Source of the DNA: Breviolum minutum Mf 1.05b.01
Taxonomy: Eukaryota; Sar; Dinophyceae; Suessiales; Symbiodiniaceae
Direction of reading: 5' to 3'
Assembly (NCBI GenBank): GCA_000507305.1
Contig: DF239574.1
Span: forward strand, 89,531-153,530
Length of the DNA stretch: 64,000 nucleotides
Shown here: positions 22,792 to 36,200 of the stretch, in pieces
Numbering within the stretch: the stretch's first letter is position 1
How the letters are laid out: the number at the start of each line of letters is the position of its first letter
The notes under the pieces: generated by a model
The model's input: the letters and a program-made list of their open reading frames with translations, nothing else
Databases searched by the model: none
Told to the model about the DNA's origin: nothing
Position numbers and translations under genes: made by a program

Positions 22792-24076
22792 ATGGCAGTG
22801 CCTCCTGGGCAAAGCAAGCGCTGCTGCATCGATGGCGTCCCTGGTAGTATCAGCCTGGGAGAAGGACTTGTAGAGATTGAGGTGCTAAGCATCAGTGGCG
22901 AATGCATGTTGACATTGAATGTGGCGCACTCCATATGTGGTCGCGAGTTGTGGAAGAATATTTTGGACAAACTTCCATTCAAACCAGGTCGCCAGCTGGT
23001 GTTATCCCACAATACCTCCAAGCTTGTGCTGCATGAAAGTCTGCAACAACAAGGATTTCCGAGTGAACAGGCGCAGGTCTCGGCTACCTACGTGCCCGTC
23101 CATTTGCTTGCTGCCTTGCGTTTTGCCCATGGATGCAACGTTGAGGATGAAGAGTTCGCATTAAATGGGATTACAGAAATGACAGAGGTTAGTGACGAAA
23201 TGCCTGCCTTGCTGCACAATTTGCCCAAGAGCCTTTATATGTTGACATTTGCACCTGGTTTCAATCAAGAACTTCATCATGTGAAATTACCAGCAGGCCT
23301 TGAAAGTTTGACTTTTGGTTTATATTTCAATCAGACCCTGGACAACGTGAAATGGCCAGCAGGCCTGCAGAGCTTGACTTTTGGACGCGACTTCAATCAG
23401 AGCCTGGACAACGTGCCATGGCCAGCAGGCCTTCAAACTTTGACTTTTGATTCTTTCTTCAATCAGAGCCTGGACAACGTGACATGGCCAGCAGGCCTGC
23501 AAAGTTTGGCTTTTGGGTTTTCGTTCAATCAGAGCCTGGACAACGTAACATGGCCAGGAGGCCTGCAAAGTTTGTCTTTTGGAGGGCAATTCAATCAGAA
23601 CCTGGACAAGGTCACATGGCCAGCAGGCCTTCAAAGTTTGACTTTTGGATCGCATTTCGATCAGAACCTGGACAAGGTGACATGGCCAGCAGGCCTTCAA
23701 AGTTTGACTCTTGGGGGGAGTTTCAATCAGAACCTGGACAAGGTGACATGGCCAGCAGGCCTTCAAAGTTTGACTTTTGGTCGGAGGTTCGATCGGAACC
23801 TGGACAATGTGCCATGGCCAGCAGGCCTTCAAAGTTTGACTTTTTGGTCGGGATTTCAATCAGAACCTGGACAAGGTGACATGGCCAGCAGGCCTTCAAA
23901 GTTTGACTTTTGGTCGGGATTTCAATCAGAACCTGGACAAGGTGACATGGCCAGCGGGCCTTCAAAGTTTGACTTTCGTCAGTAGTAGCATGGGTAGAAG
24001 ATTGACAGAGGCCGATGTCGTCTTGCCGAGGACACTTCGCACCTTGGTGATAGGAGAGATGCGTCTGGTGTGTTGA
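22792..24076 (+). CDS. FNIP/LRR-like repeat protein with ubiquitin-like N-terminus, frameshifted
   Basis: From ATG 22792, residues about 24-100 (EIEVLSISGECMLTLNV ... LVLSHNTSKLVLHE) look like a divergent ubiquitin-like fold. A linker (EDEEFALNGITEM) follows, then an array of 23-residue units of the type FNQSLDNVTWPAGLQSLTFG. Eleven units can be counted, plus a degenerate last one ending TLVIGEMRLVC and a stop at 24076. Such units resemble FNIP-type leucine-rich repeats and probably form a protein-binding solenoid. At 23841-23845 there are five T where the other repeats have four. The literal frame therefore shifts and stops at 23985, while the rest of the array continues in another frame up to 24076. 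This is either a sequencing error or a real inactivating indel. No intron was seen. Confidence 0.8.
23257..23972 (+). repeat. 69-bp coding tandem repeat array
   Basis: Successive 69-bp units encode the 23-residue repeat. Units 10 and 11 (about 23850-23970) are almost identical, including the DFNQNLDKVTWP stretch, which indicates recent duplication at the 3' end. Confidence 0.9.
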
Positions 24077-24256
24077 AAAGAACGGTTATATACGCGGCCA
24101 TGGTATACTTACGCGATCGCTAAAAAGTGAAAAATCTTTTGTACTTACTATACTATGATAATATATATTTGATTTAATTTGCCATAACATGATATTATGT
24201 AAAATAGTCAAAGGGAGTTTAATTAGTTGAGAAACTTCCGATATATGGACGAGATC

Positions 24257-24492
24257 ACAGAGTCAAAGAATAGAAGAGTAAAAGAATAGAAGAGTAAGAG
24301 TATAGTAGAGTCAAAGACTAGTAGGGTACAAGAACAGTAGCGTAAAAGAATAATAGAGTAGACTAGAAGAGTCAGAGAATAGAAGAGTAAAGGAATAGTA
24401 GAGTCAAAGAAAAGCGGAACAAAAGAATAGTAGAGTACAGTAATATAGTAGAGTACAGCAAAAGAATAGTAAAGTCACAGTCACAGAATAGT
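24257..24492. repeat. Degenerate minisatellite of about 15 bp
   Basis: Units like AGAGTAAAAGAATAG and AGAGTCAAAGAATAG repeat imperfectly about 15 times, immediately downstream of the repeat-protein gene. Confidence 0.85.
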
Positions 24493-24532
24493 AACAGGTC
24501 AAGTGCCACTTTTCGTGGCATATCATTTTTCG

Positions 24533-25800
24533 GGGCAGGCAGAGTACTGTATTTGGTGATGTCGGAGGGTGGCTCCTGTTGCTCTGCGCAGTGTAAATTA
24601 CGTTTCATATGTGATGAGGATGAATCATGAGACCTTTTCCTGGCAGGTGCACTATTCACTGGCAGGTGCACTATTTGGTGAAGTTCAACTGTCACAGTTC
24701 GTGGCAGGTGCATTATTTGGCAAAATTTGAAATGCTACGCGCTGGGTAGTAGGTTTGGTGGGTTGATAGGAAACTGTAGAATGAAAATCTGCAGTCCAAT
24801 TGGTATGCAACTGTTCCGCGACTGCTGTTCGTAATTGCAGTTCGAAGAAGTTTTGCAACTTGTTCTTTTTCTCTTCTTGGAAACATGTGTTGGCTGGCCT
24901 GAGCATTCTGTTGCGGAACCAACAGTTTAGGTTCTGTCTTTGCATCTGGGTAACATGACCCAAGGCTATACATTGGATGTCGGCGTTCCATTGTGATTTG
25001 TGTCGTTTTGTTTTATCTTTCTCTCGATCTGCTCTTGGTATAGAATTTATCTTTGCGATCGGCGTTCCAATAGGAGGTGCATTGTTCTTACGTAGTTTTG
25101 TTTTGCAAACATGAGTGCTTCAATGCAGCGTTCCATTGGGAAAGGCTAGGCAGGCACGCTCAGGCGCACCTTAGGTGTGCCTAGTAGTTCCATGCGGAAA
25201 CCAATGTTTCTAGCCATTGGGCGCGCCGTTCCGGTCTAATAGTAGCCGGTGCGCGAAATGTTGTATTTTTGATCGAAAATGCTTGTGGCCAGCGCGAAAA
25301 GTAACCTGGGTTGCGCCGGGTTGCGGGCTGACGGGTTCATGCTCGGATCATGGTCAGATCATGTTTGGAAAGGTCTCGGATCGGCCGCGCATTGTACATT
25401 GTCAAAATGACCTTTCAGCCGTTTTCAGAAAATTTCTTTGAGATTTTGGCGTGTCAATTTTTGTGGCAGGCGCAGTATTTAGGGATGTTGGAGGGTGACT
25501 CCTGTTGCTCCGCGCATTGTACTGGACCCTTCATATGTGACAAGGGTCAACCATGAGAGTCATTGTTCGTGGCACGCTCAATATTTGGTGATGTCGGAGG
25601 GTGACTCCTGTTGCTCGGCGCATTGCAAATGACCTTTCATATGTGACAAGGATCCATCATGACGTTCGCTTTGTGGCAGGGGCACAGATGCACTTTTTGG
25701 TGAAGTTCAACTGTCAGTTTCCGTGGCAGGTGCATTATTGAGTGCAGTTCAACTGGCACTTCCAGGGGTAGGTGCAATATTTGATGAAGTTCAACTGTGT
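24533..25800. repeat. Complex satellite: three about 95-bp units plus short GTGGCAGGTGCA units
   Basis: Long units at 24533-24633, 25461-25557 and 25567-25661 share TTTGGTGATGTCGGAGGGTG, CTCCTGTTGCTC and CATATGTGA. Between and after them a shorter unit recurs at about 24645-24720 and 25673-25795: GTGGCAGGTGCACTATTTGG, then TGAAGTTCAACTGTCA. No coding potential is evident. Confidence 0.8.
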
Positions 25801-26625
25801 CGGATCATGGTCTAGCACCCGCTGTCGCATGCAGTTGCGCAAACAGATGTCAACACTGTTCGATTCATCGGAAAAAAAACCTCCGGTGCGAAGACGGGAA
25901 CTGCGAAAACAGGCACCGCCTCGTGCGTACTAGTGGTACAATGGAATATTTTTTGTTAAGGATTGTTTTCATATTATAACATAATATGCTTTTATATGAA
26001 TTACCACGATATACAATCATTTGATACAATGGGATATTATTTAATTTATTTTGATATTATATATTTGTAAAATACTATGATATGATTTGATATATACCTG
26101 CAGCTTCCAAAGCCTGCGAAATTTTAGTTGTTTCCAATATTTCTGTTGTTATGTCAAAACGACGGAAAAAAGTGTAGGGCGACACTTTTGGGATTTTGGA
26201 GGATTTTGATGGTCGTTCTGCAGCTCTATACCCATGGATCACCTTTATCATGTCAGATTGCATCAAAGGATGCCAACACAGGTGATAAATATATTCAATC
26301 AAGCGATAGATTCCTATCATATTAGGTATCAACAAAAAGTCTATCATAGTGTAGCATCAAATTCCTTATGCCATATCACCAGTCATCTTCAAGTTTCCTT
26401 CCAACCAGGGTTTTCAACCAGCCCTCAGCGTTTTTTGTACTCTCTACCCACACGCTGCTGCAAACTGCAAGCCAAACCTGAGAAGGTGCCACTCGCGTGT
26501 TTGGGCTGGGGAGTGCTGGATGGAAACATAAGATCAAAGCATGTGATCAAAGGCACCCATAATTACAGCGCAATTTGAGGTTCAAGATTCTAGATTCTTT
26601 CGAGGTCCAGTTTGGGAAAGCTGCC
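25801..26625. other. AT-rich spacer
   Basis: The block 25935-26100 is very AT-rich, with repeated ATATGAT and ATAATAT words. From 26100 to 26600 some frames are open, but none links convincingly to the next locus. Confidence 0.5.
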
Positions 26626-27270
26626 ATGGCTGAGGAGGGTCATGCCGGTTTAGCTAAGCTGTTGGATGAGGATTCATGTTGTCGCCGACTGGGTAGGGCA
26701 AACAAAATGCTGACACAATGGAACACCAAAGAAAGTGTTGGTGTTGCATCAGTCCAGCACATGGTCCTTAACTATAATGTCTTGATGGTTGTGGCAGAGT
26801 GGTGGGTGCCTCAAGTCGAAGCGCCTAAGCCCATTCCCATTGACGTCCTTCGTTCGGAGGCATTTACGCCCAAAATGTTCTTTAAAGTTACTTGGTGTTG
26901 GGTGTTTTGATTCAATATAGCGGGGTATGGTATAATAAGTTGGTTAGCTGTGCAAGCTCAAAAGGCCAAATCTGAGAGAGTAGAAGTAGAAGGGTGATGG
27001 GGATTACCATTTTATGCCACTAAAATCTCACCACACAACACCACTCCTCAAAATAAAGGGGTATTTTCAACATTAGCTAATTTTGTGATCTTCGAAAAAA
27101 TTCTCTTTCTACCACAAACTGGGGCCCCCTGGCAGATTGCACAGTGGCGATCTCTTTCAGCGCTGCCTCCTGACGCACCATCATTGCAAATCGATTCGTG
27201 GGGTATCAAGAAGTTGTTTTCCCATGCATCACGACGCTGGGTGCAAGCTGACCAACCCAAGGAGCTAGGG
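26626..27270 (+). CDS. N-terminal exons of the giant locus
   Basis: Exon one runs from ATG 26626 to 26886 (MAEEGHAGLAKLLDEDSCC ... FTPKMFFK) and then a GTTACT donor. A second coding block lies at about 27118-27270 (LQIDSWGIKKLFSHASRRWV). Both are helical and charged. No catalytic motif is visible. Confidence 0.5.
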
Positions 27271-30200
27271 TTTAGGGTTGTTGGTTAGTATTTTGTATTT
27301 TTTAATGATAGACCCCTGCATGTTTCTATTGGGAACTCACTATGTTCAACTTAATTTGAAGGTTTCGTTTCCAATTCTTGGCAAGTCAAACCCATCCAGG
27401 ATGTATCCCTGAAGCCTCTTTGGCAACTAATGGATGAAGCTTGGGCCCCTAATCCACCAATGCCACCATTACTATTACCAGTCCCTCCAGCTCCTCCAGC
27501 GGCACCTGCACCTGTGCCTGCGAGTGGCAGTGGTGATGATGCGGACGGTGATGGTGGGGGTTTGGCTGATGGTGTTGACACGGCTCCTCATGCCACACCT
27601 ACTTCCATTGAGCTTGCAACTGGTTCTGGTGATCCCATTTCAACTGCTACTATTGTTGGTGATGGGAGTGGTACCTCCGGTACCCCGAGTACTACCAATG
27701 CTTTGGGTGATGATCCCCCCCCTAATGGTGAGCTTCTTGAATCTGGGGATATGGCAGCTTTGCTCCGAGCACGAACCCTTGTTCTCGGTGATCCTGTTTT
27801 TTCCGATGATGAAGATGAAGACATTGACAGTCCAGTGTTTTCAGCTCTCCCGGAATCTCCTGACCCCACTCCATCAGCTTTGGAGCCTTCAGCAGCTTCA
27901 GCTTCAACGGACATGCCACCTCCAGCAGTGCCCTCGCTGGCAGATTTGGAGCAAAGGCGGGAAGCTTTGAGGGGCAAGAAGGAAGCACTCAGGAGCGGAG
28001 TTCAAAAAAGGGAATACCGAAAAGAAACAAATGAACATCAAATCAATTTACAATCTTGTTTACTTAAAGTTAATTCAAGGTTTTTTTGGCCATGTATACA
28101 TGTTGAAGAAGTTGCTGTGACACTTTGACATTCCAAATCAACCCTGTAGTATCGCACTGGAGCAAAAGAAGATGGCCCGTGGAGTATCCAGTGCCAAGTT
28201 TGAATTAATTAGCTTTGTAATGTAGACATCTGTAGTCGAACTCTTGCAAAGACCCTGTTCTGAACACAAATTACATCAAGTTGCCAATACAAAACCCAGT
28301 CATCCTCCAGGAAGCTTGACTTAGCCACTTGTCATTTTTCCCCCAGTAACACTAGTCCCACTTCATGAGTTATCTTCTCTTGGGTGTTAAGGTACCAGCC
28401 TGGACAACGTGGAGACCTTGCCGATGGGGTGCGACCAAGTGGAGCTCGACCGCCTTGCAAGGTCCGTTGCGGCACATGGGGATACGATTGAGATCGAGGA
28501 GGGGCCCACTCCACCGGATCCTACTTTGGCCGATCAGCATGCCAACCATGTTGAGACCACTCCAATGGATACTACTGTGCATCCCGAACATGTTGAGCCT
28601 ACTCCAAAAGATCCTACTTTGGCTCCTACTTTGGCCGATGAAATTCCCAACCATGTTGAGCCCACTCAGAAAGATCCTCTTTTGGCTCCTAATTTGGCCG
28701 ATGAAATTCCCAAACATGTTGAGCCCACTCAAAAAGATCCTACTTTGGCAGATGAAGTTCCGAAAAAAGTTGAGCCCACTCCAATGGATACGAACTCCAT
28801 GGATGTTCAACACCTGCGTAATGCTCAGGTCATTCGGCTGATATCTAAAAACTATTCTACAATTTTCCCATCTTTTTAATGAGTCATAAGTGTTACCGTT
28901 TTGGAGCCCAATTCCTGCAATCCCACTAGGACAATTGTTAGATTAAGCCATAAAAAAAGGTATTGGTTGTTCCTCCCTATCAGCTTTTCTTGTGAGGTTC
29001 CGATCATCAAGCGTAAAGAGCAGCTACAAGCTCCTTTCCGATCTGGCGATGGTGGGGATGATGAGGCTGAGGAAGGAGACGAAGATGGAGACGGTCCCGC
29101 TCTCAAGAAGCCGGCCTCACGAGCAAAAGCGAAGGCCAAGGCAAAGGCCAAGACACGAGCGAAGGCGAAAGCCAAACAGATGGCCAAGCCCAAGGCTTCG
29201 CCCAAGAAGAAGGCTTCCAAGAAGGCCTCGCCCAAGGCCTCTGCGGCCAAGGCCAAAGCATCTCCAAAAAGGAAGAGTCGTGGTGGAAAGGCCAAAGTGG
29301 ATGCTGGTGATTCTCCAGCAAAGAAAGCGAAGGCGGAGGGTGGAATCTCGAAGAAGACATTTGCTGGGCGCTACGTGAAGGGCCCACACCTCATGGCCAT
29401 GAGGGATGTTTTTGAAGAGAAGATTTACCCAAGGCTTCATAGCCATTCGTCTTTCCAGAACAGCTTCTTTAAGTTGGTCACTTCGGCGCTGGCTGAAGCT
29501 CAGCGAGAGGACAGGGAGATGGACTACGATGCTTGCTTGGAGATTGTCAATGGCCAGGTTGATAGCTTTTTGAAGCTGGAGGAAGTTCGAAACTTGGCCA
29601 ACCAATCCCGAGTTAAAAAGAGTTGAAATGAAGACTTACGCCTGTTTCTAAAAGAATTACCGGCTTTTGTGAGCTAACCCGGGGCTAACCCCTATCAAAC
29701 GAGGTACTCCTTCTTGAAGCCCTCTTCTTAAATAATCTTTTAGGGAGTCACCTCTTAGTTCCCAAAAATAAATCCATCACCTTTGCAAGAAACAATGAGA
29801 GTATGAAATAAAACCATGCCAAAGACATCAAAGAGTATAACTTTGCTTCCATCTTCCACTTTTTTCTCCTAGGAAAGAAGTTGGTGGACGAGTCCGAATC
29901 TTGAACTCGAGCCTTTTGATCGGAGCACTGACCCCAAACGGGAATGGTGCCATTACAGCGGAATGGGTCCGGTGTGGGCATGAGCCTGTTTGGATAGATC
30001 AGTTTGAGTTTTGGAATGGGGGCGTCTTCGCTAACACTATCTCATACTATCTCAATACTTAGCAGTCCCACCAAAAATTGCAAATCAAACGTATGGAATC
30101 CTGACTTGATTGAGGGAGGGCGTACCCTGGGTTTATCTCTAAAGACCAGATTTGGCACCAACATGCACCAACCATCGCATAAGGGTGCGCAGTTTCTGGC

Positions 30201-33200
30201 TTCGAAATCATGGATCAGCGTGTGGAAGGAAAAGAAAAATACTTCAAATGCTCGCCTTTGTCGAAATGGTTGTTAGATCAAAGTTTGCTGGAAGAACAAG
30301 TTTGTTACTTATAGTCTAAACCAAACGTCTTCTGGAAGGTATGGTGCATTAGTTTGGACCAAACACTTTCTCAAAGGTGCTGTTTGTTAGTTTGAATCAA
30401 AACTTTTCTTGGAGGTGTAACAGGGAAACAGACTAACAAACCTTTGGTGAGTTGATACTCCACTCTACCAACTTTGGTTGTATGGTTTGCCGGCGCCTCC
30501 ACCATATGCCAGGTCCAATGGAAAACTCCGGAGCCTCAGCATTGCAGGACACCGCATGCCGACCAGTTGGATATGGAAGGTTGCAACCCTGATCAAAGTC
30601 TTCCAATAACTTCCCAATAATTTAGAGAAGAATCAACTTCAGTGGTAGTATGTATTACCACTAATGTTGGCTCATCAAATTTGGTACCTTAGTACAATAA
30701 GAAAAAACACCAAATCATTCAAATTTGATCAGCCAACTGCCCAGCCATAGCCCTGCCAGGATGAAACTGCGGCGTGGCCAATTAGGGTTGGCAAAGTGTG
30801 GTGCTATCTCCCAAACTCATCCTGGCATATCTTTGTGATATTCGTGATTATCAATCTTGAGTCTTGATTCATGCCAGCTGGAAATTTCAATCATGGCAAT
30901 CGAACTGTCACCTCAGCCCATTTTTTGCCCTCAGAAAAAATAAGTAGGGGCCGTTTGCCAGCACCTTTGGCAATGAAGATCACACCGCACCAACTGGAAT
31001 GCGTTTGTCGTAAGATGCTTTTCTTGGGTGCTCCTGCGGAACTTTGGATGCATCTAGTTACATTGTACACCCCTGAAGATTAACACGGATCAGAATCATG
31101 GAAGTTTGGAAGGTCGTTTTCCTTTCTAAATGGGTGATTTGTAGGTTCCATATTAATCTTCCAGGGTAAGTCTTTCCTCCCAAAACTAAACCCCTTTGTT
31201 AGTTGAAATAATCTTCATTTTTCTGTGGGGAGATTACTGACAGCATCAGAGTAAGGACTTTGTATGGCTGGTATTGCTTGTCAGCTGGCTCCCCATTGAC
31301 TTGAAGGGGTTCTGCTATGGGCAGACTTTGGATTTGGTGGAATACTTTAGTGGGGCAGCCCGCATCAGCAAAATAGCATACTTCATGGGCTATAACGTTC
31401 GTGAGTTTGATCTTGATTATGACCACCCCGTAGATGGAATGGATTCTTCTTTTTCAGGTCGCCAAAAACGAAGTTGCTTTGACATGAACGGTGAAGCAGG
31501 GTACGTGTTTCTTGACAACCAAGTCTTCCAGCAATTTTTTGACCCCTTCTGATTTCATTAAAAGCGTTTGGTTGCCTTTGAAAACTTAATCATGAAAGGG
31601 CAAATCCCAAAATGGCAACCTTAGGATAGCTATTCTCTTGATTTTACAAGGGGCCGTGGACGCGTTCACGGCAGTGTTTGCCATCGTGTGCTCTTCTTTC
31701 AGCGTGGTCAACCGCCACACTTCCCAACGTGACTCATTGGTGCCAGAAGGACAAGTGAATTCTACTTCGGTGCGACGGGGCAATAAGATGGCAAGCCGTT
31801 GTAGCCTCCTCATTTTGCTAGTATCCCTTCTTGATGGGAGCTTCCTTTTGGAAAATCCATTACAATCAATAATCATTGAGTATCCCCGTATTCGCTGGGT
31901 TCTGAAAGTTCTCCGGAAAACTGGAATGGGTGTTTCTTGCTTTAATCAGGTAATCCCCTTTTGAAATTTGTTTTGAGTGTTTGGGCTCAACCATGCAAAC
32001 TTTCAAGAAACCCTGCACTTGTTTTTTTATAAGCATAACTCCTAGGTTTATCGCCTAAAGTTCTCGATGGCTGGTTTTGGTGGACCCACAAAGAAACCCA
32101 CTATGCTTCTGACCAACAACCCGGCTGCATTGGGACTTCGGAAAAAATATCAGCGAAAAAGGGCCCCATGTAAGATGAGAACAACACGGCGGTATATTGA
32201 TGGGAGAGGGCGACGGCGGTTTGTAGGCACACGTCACCTTAAAAGGTCTCAGAAACTTTGATTCAGACTAGTAACTTCTGACTTTAGTTGTTTTGTTTGA
32301 TGACTTGTCGGGTTTTAAGTTTAAGTCTTCTTTAGATGTTCTTGGGGAAGTACAGGTATGTTTCCCTGCTTTTTGATGCTTAGGATTTATCCCGGAGCAT
32401 TTGCCAGATCTGTAGTTGACCTTCTACCGGATTTCAAATCTACAAGCACCAATGTGGACTGGGAAGAACCTTTTCGAATATCTTGCCTGTTTTTTTTCCC
32501 CCTTGAACAATAAGGAGTGATGGAGAAAAAACAATGATCTAAATTTTCAGGTACTTTTTCTCATACCCTGCCTTCCAAACATGTCCCACTCCATGCCCTC
32601 GCAAGCTCAGGTGTGTACATCAAAGCCACTAGCCGAGCTTCTGCAAGATGGCCTGCCATCATGGGCAGAGGCGGAGTTGTCGGAACCAATTTGGTACATC
32701 CGAAGACTTAAGGAGCTGGAGGTTCCTGATGCCTTTGTTGAATTTGACAAAGGATGGTCATATTAGGGGGCTCAATTCCACATGGTGTTGGGATTTCAGA
32801 AGGTATCATGAAAAATACTGATTTTCAAAACGACGTAAAAACCCACCAAAACGACGTAAAAACCCAGCAAAACGACGTAAATTTTTTTTGATGATTTTTG
32901 AGGTATTTGAGTATCCCTGAAATTAGCTTTACGCCGATGTTTTACAACCGGCAATGGCAGGTAGCTGTCTTCAATTAGTGTCATATTTCTGAATGTGACT
33001 CTGTTGCGTTCCAAATGGGCAAAAGGCTGCTGCTCTACTTTCAAATCAACCATGGGATTATTTTGATTGAAGTTGACTTTTCACTTGAACATGGGAGTCT
33101 GATGTTTTTCGTTGACATGGCATAAGCATTCATAACCCCAGCGGTGCGGTTCAAGTGAGGGCCAGTGGGGCAGGCCAATCTCTAAGTATGGAAGCTTCTA

Positions 33201-36200
33201 AGTTAGATCGTAGCGTATTGTCGGCAGAGACGCTGCTCAATGGGCTAGCCGGGGTTCAACAGCAAGAAGCGTTACTACTTCCAAAATATGAAGGCGATGA
33301 AGAACTTCAGGCTCAGATTGATGTTCCTCGATAAAGAATCAACAAATTTTTCCCACACAGGCCCCCACCCTTAGTAAATTTCAGCTTTGATAGGATCGAT
33401 AATACACCACAGCTGCACACAACTGCGCCCCAAGGAAATTGAGAGGGAATTGGAGATGATGGATCCCGAGCCTGCCGCAGAGGAGCCTGCCGCAGAGCTT
33501 GATGGGCCTTGCGAGTCGGATCCATACGGTTGTGGTGTTACCCCAGAAGTCCCCTCGGATGTTGTAGATCAAAGGGTTTCTTGGGATGAAATGTCCCTCG
33601 AAGAACAACAGAAGATCATGGCAACGTGGACTGATGCACAACCCCGTGATGAGATTTCGGAAGAATCCTTTGCTGAAACTGAGTTGGATGTGTCTTGATA
33701 GAATTGCATCCACCCAAGCATTGTAAAAGAAGACCTTTCAAAGTACATTTGTTATGATCTGTTGTTGGCTCTTATTGGGGAGCCTGCCTATGTACGGACA
33801 CTTGTTGAATTAATGTTTTTCAAAAATAAAATAATGAAAGAACCCTGTAAACATGAGATGTTTTGAAGATTACATTAAGTATAAAGTATAAAGTGCAAAG
33901 ATGCCCAAACTCCTTAACAGCTTCAGTTCAAATTGTATGCTGCTAGTTTGGCAGGGAATGGGTGGTATACGTGGTGTTGGATGGTTCGATTCCATCTATT
34001 TGTTAGCACACTGTATGTCACTGGCTGGGATATACTATAAACAGGGAATGTTTTCCAGTGAAGGTAGCCTTGGATGGTTTGGGTGTTTATGGGAGTTTGG
34101 GATTATTGTTTTATGCCTCCCCACTCAACCCCCACAAAAAAATGGGTATTTGATTGGAAGTGGTTCACTTAGGATTCATCGGCTGGTGGTGGTAGCAATG
34201 ATAGCACTTCCCCGGTGAAGCAGAATACAGCTCCGACACCAGTTGCTACTCCATGCAGAAATGATCAGAAAAACCAACCTCAAGTACCTTTCTCATGGCA
34301 AAAGTCAGGTTGCTCCTACCGCGACAACTCCATCACCCCCTCCTAGGGCTACTCCGAGCACCCAGGCATCCCAGCCATCGCCGGCTGTTCAAAGCCCAGT
34401 GCCTGGCAAGTTGCTGCTTTCAGAGGCAGCAGTTGATGCCAGGATGAGGCGTGTGATGGAGGTCTCGAAACGTACTGGGAAGAGGAAGGTTTCCGACTAC
34501 ATCTTCAACCAATGGCAGAATAAGGGGAAGGGCCGAGAAAACATCATGAAGCTCTTTGAAACTTGTGGATACAACAAGGCCATCATTGCCAAGCCGAATG
34601 TTTTGCTTAGATGTTTCTCAACACTTGGGGTATCCTTTTGAATTTGAATGGTAGGTTTTGGACGAGTTTCTTTGGGCCATGTTAAGGGCAACCAAATCAC
34701 ATTGAAAGTTCAAAAATGACACCACAATATCCACAATAAACTTTTCCATTATGGCAGGGTGGTTCTACTTTACTATGCACTTGTTCGTTCTTTTGGTAGT
34801 AGGTCAGCCACAACCACAAAACTAACAGGAAGAATTCTATGTGGAATTGGAACTGCTCAAGGAAGATTCCATCGAAGATGATCTTCTTATTGAGGGTGAG
34901 TACTTGAGTGAGAAAAACATGCAAGAGCTTTGGAACTGGAGTGAGTTTTTTGGGTTGCAACAGTAAATATGTAATATTTTCAATCGTATGTTTTGGGATT
35001 TTGGGGTCTCCAGTGTTTAAAATTCTGACCTTTGCATCCCTTCAACTTTCCACTCTGAGATGCCCCGCCGAATGAGGTCAAGGATCCTTGCCGTCAAAAA
35101 GTCCTGCAAAGAGGACCCAAAGCGGCTCATGCGTTGGGATCGATACGAGAAGGTCATGTTGTATTGGGCTGAAACAGCCGTCAAAGCTAGTCGCAGGTGT
35201 CTTGATCTAAGTGTTTGGTGGTTCCCAATTAGTCGCTGTCCTGGGGGTTCGGCATTTATTAGTCCCATGTAAAGTCTATAGTGTAAAAATATCTTCGCTG
35301 TGGGTGGTGTTGCCAAGGAAATCCAGCAAGACTTCCTTGAAACGGAGACTTCGTTGGGAAGAGGAGGGGGATGAGGAACAACTTCAAAACTTCGATGCTC
35401 CTAGTGTCCTCGGTGGTCCGCCTAAGTCCTCACCTGCCCCTGTGACAGTGAAAGTGAAAGCTGAATCCAGCACCAATGCAAACAATGAGGCTAAAGAGGC
35501 CCAAGTTGAAGGTGGGTGGCACCAAATCTAAATCCATTTTTTTGGGGTAGCGTATGCATGTAAAGCCATTAATTTGAATTGGTGACCGGTTTTATTTACT
35601 TTTACCCCTTGATGTTTGTGGAGGTTTGCACAAAGATTCCTAATGCTTCCCTAAGAAATAGGTTTGGGGATTTTGGGGTTTAGATCAGTGAATAACTGTT
35701 AGTACACTTGTTAGCACATGTTTTTTTTTCGGGTGTACAAAAATAGATAAATAAAAACATCCCATGGTATTGGCCGTGCTGGCCTCCTTGTAGGTGAACC
35801 ATACATTATGGATTTGGATCTTGAAGTTGCCAGTGGCGATGAGGGCAAGTTAAATGCAGCGAGTGAGGCGGCTAAGGTTTGGCACATGAAGCCCTGCCCA
35901 GCACCATTGCCATCAAATTGATGTAGCCTGGTAGTTACCCATTAAGATATTTTTTTTAATGAAGGCAAACCTATTTAGTTCTCTGTGTTTCAACCTCCTT
36001 GCTTTTTGTTTCCTGGGATAGATTACCCAAGCCCAGGGCATGCATCGACAAACGTGCAAAATTTCTCCAAGCCGGCGATGATAAGTTCAGCTCTGCAAAG
36101 GAACTCTCAACTTTGCAGGAAAAGACACTTAGTTTTTGAACAGTACTTGAAAAGCATGATGTAACTTGTTGAAATAGGTGGTGGTTAAATCGTTGTGACT

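Noticed and set aside
23320..23859. 179-codon minus-strand frame with a regular repeat
   Set aside because: It is the antisense shadow of the 69-bp coding repeat on the + strand.
33968..33995. T-arm-like hairpin GATGGTTCGATTCCATC suggesting a tRNA
   Set aside because: The stem-loop is perfect, but no acceptor stem, D-arm or anticodon arm can be formed at the right distance.
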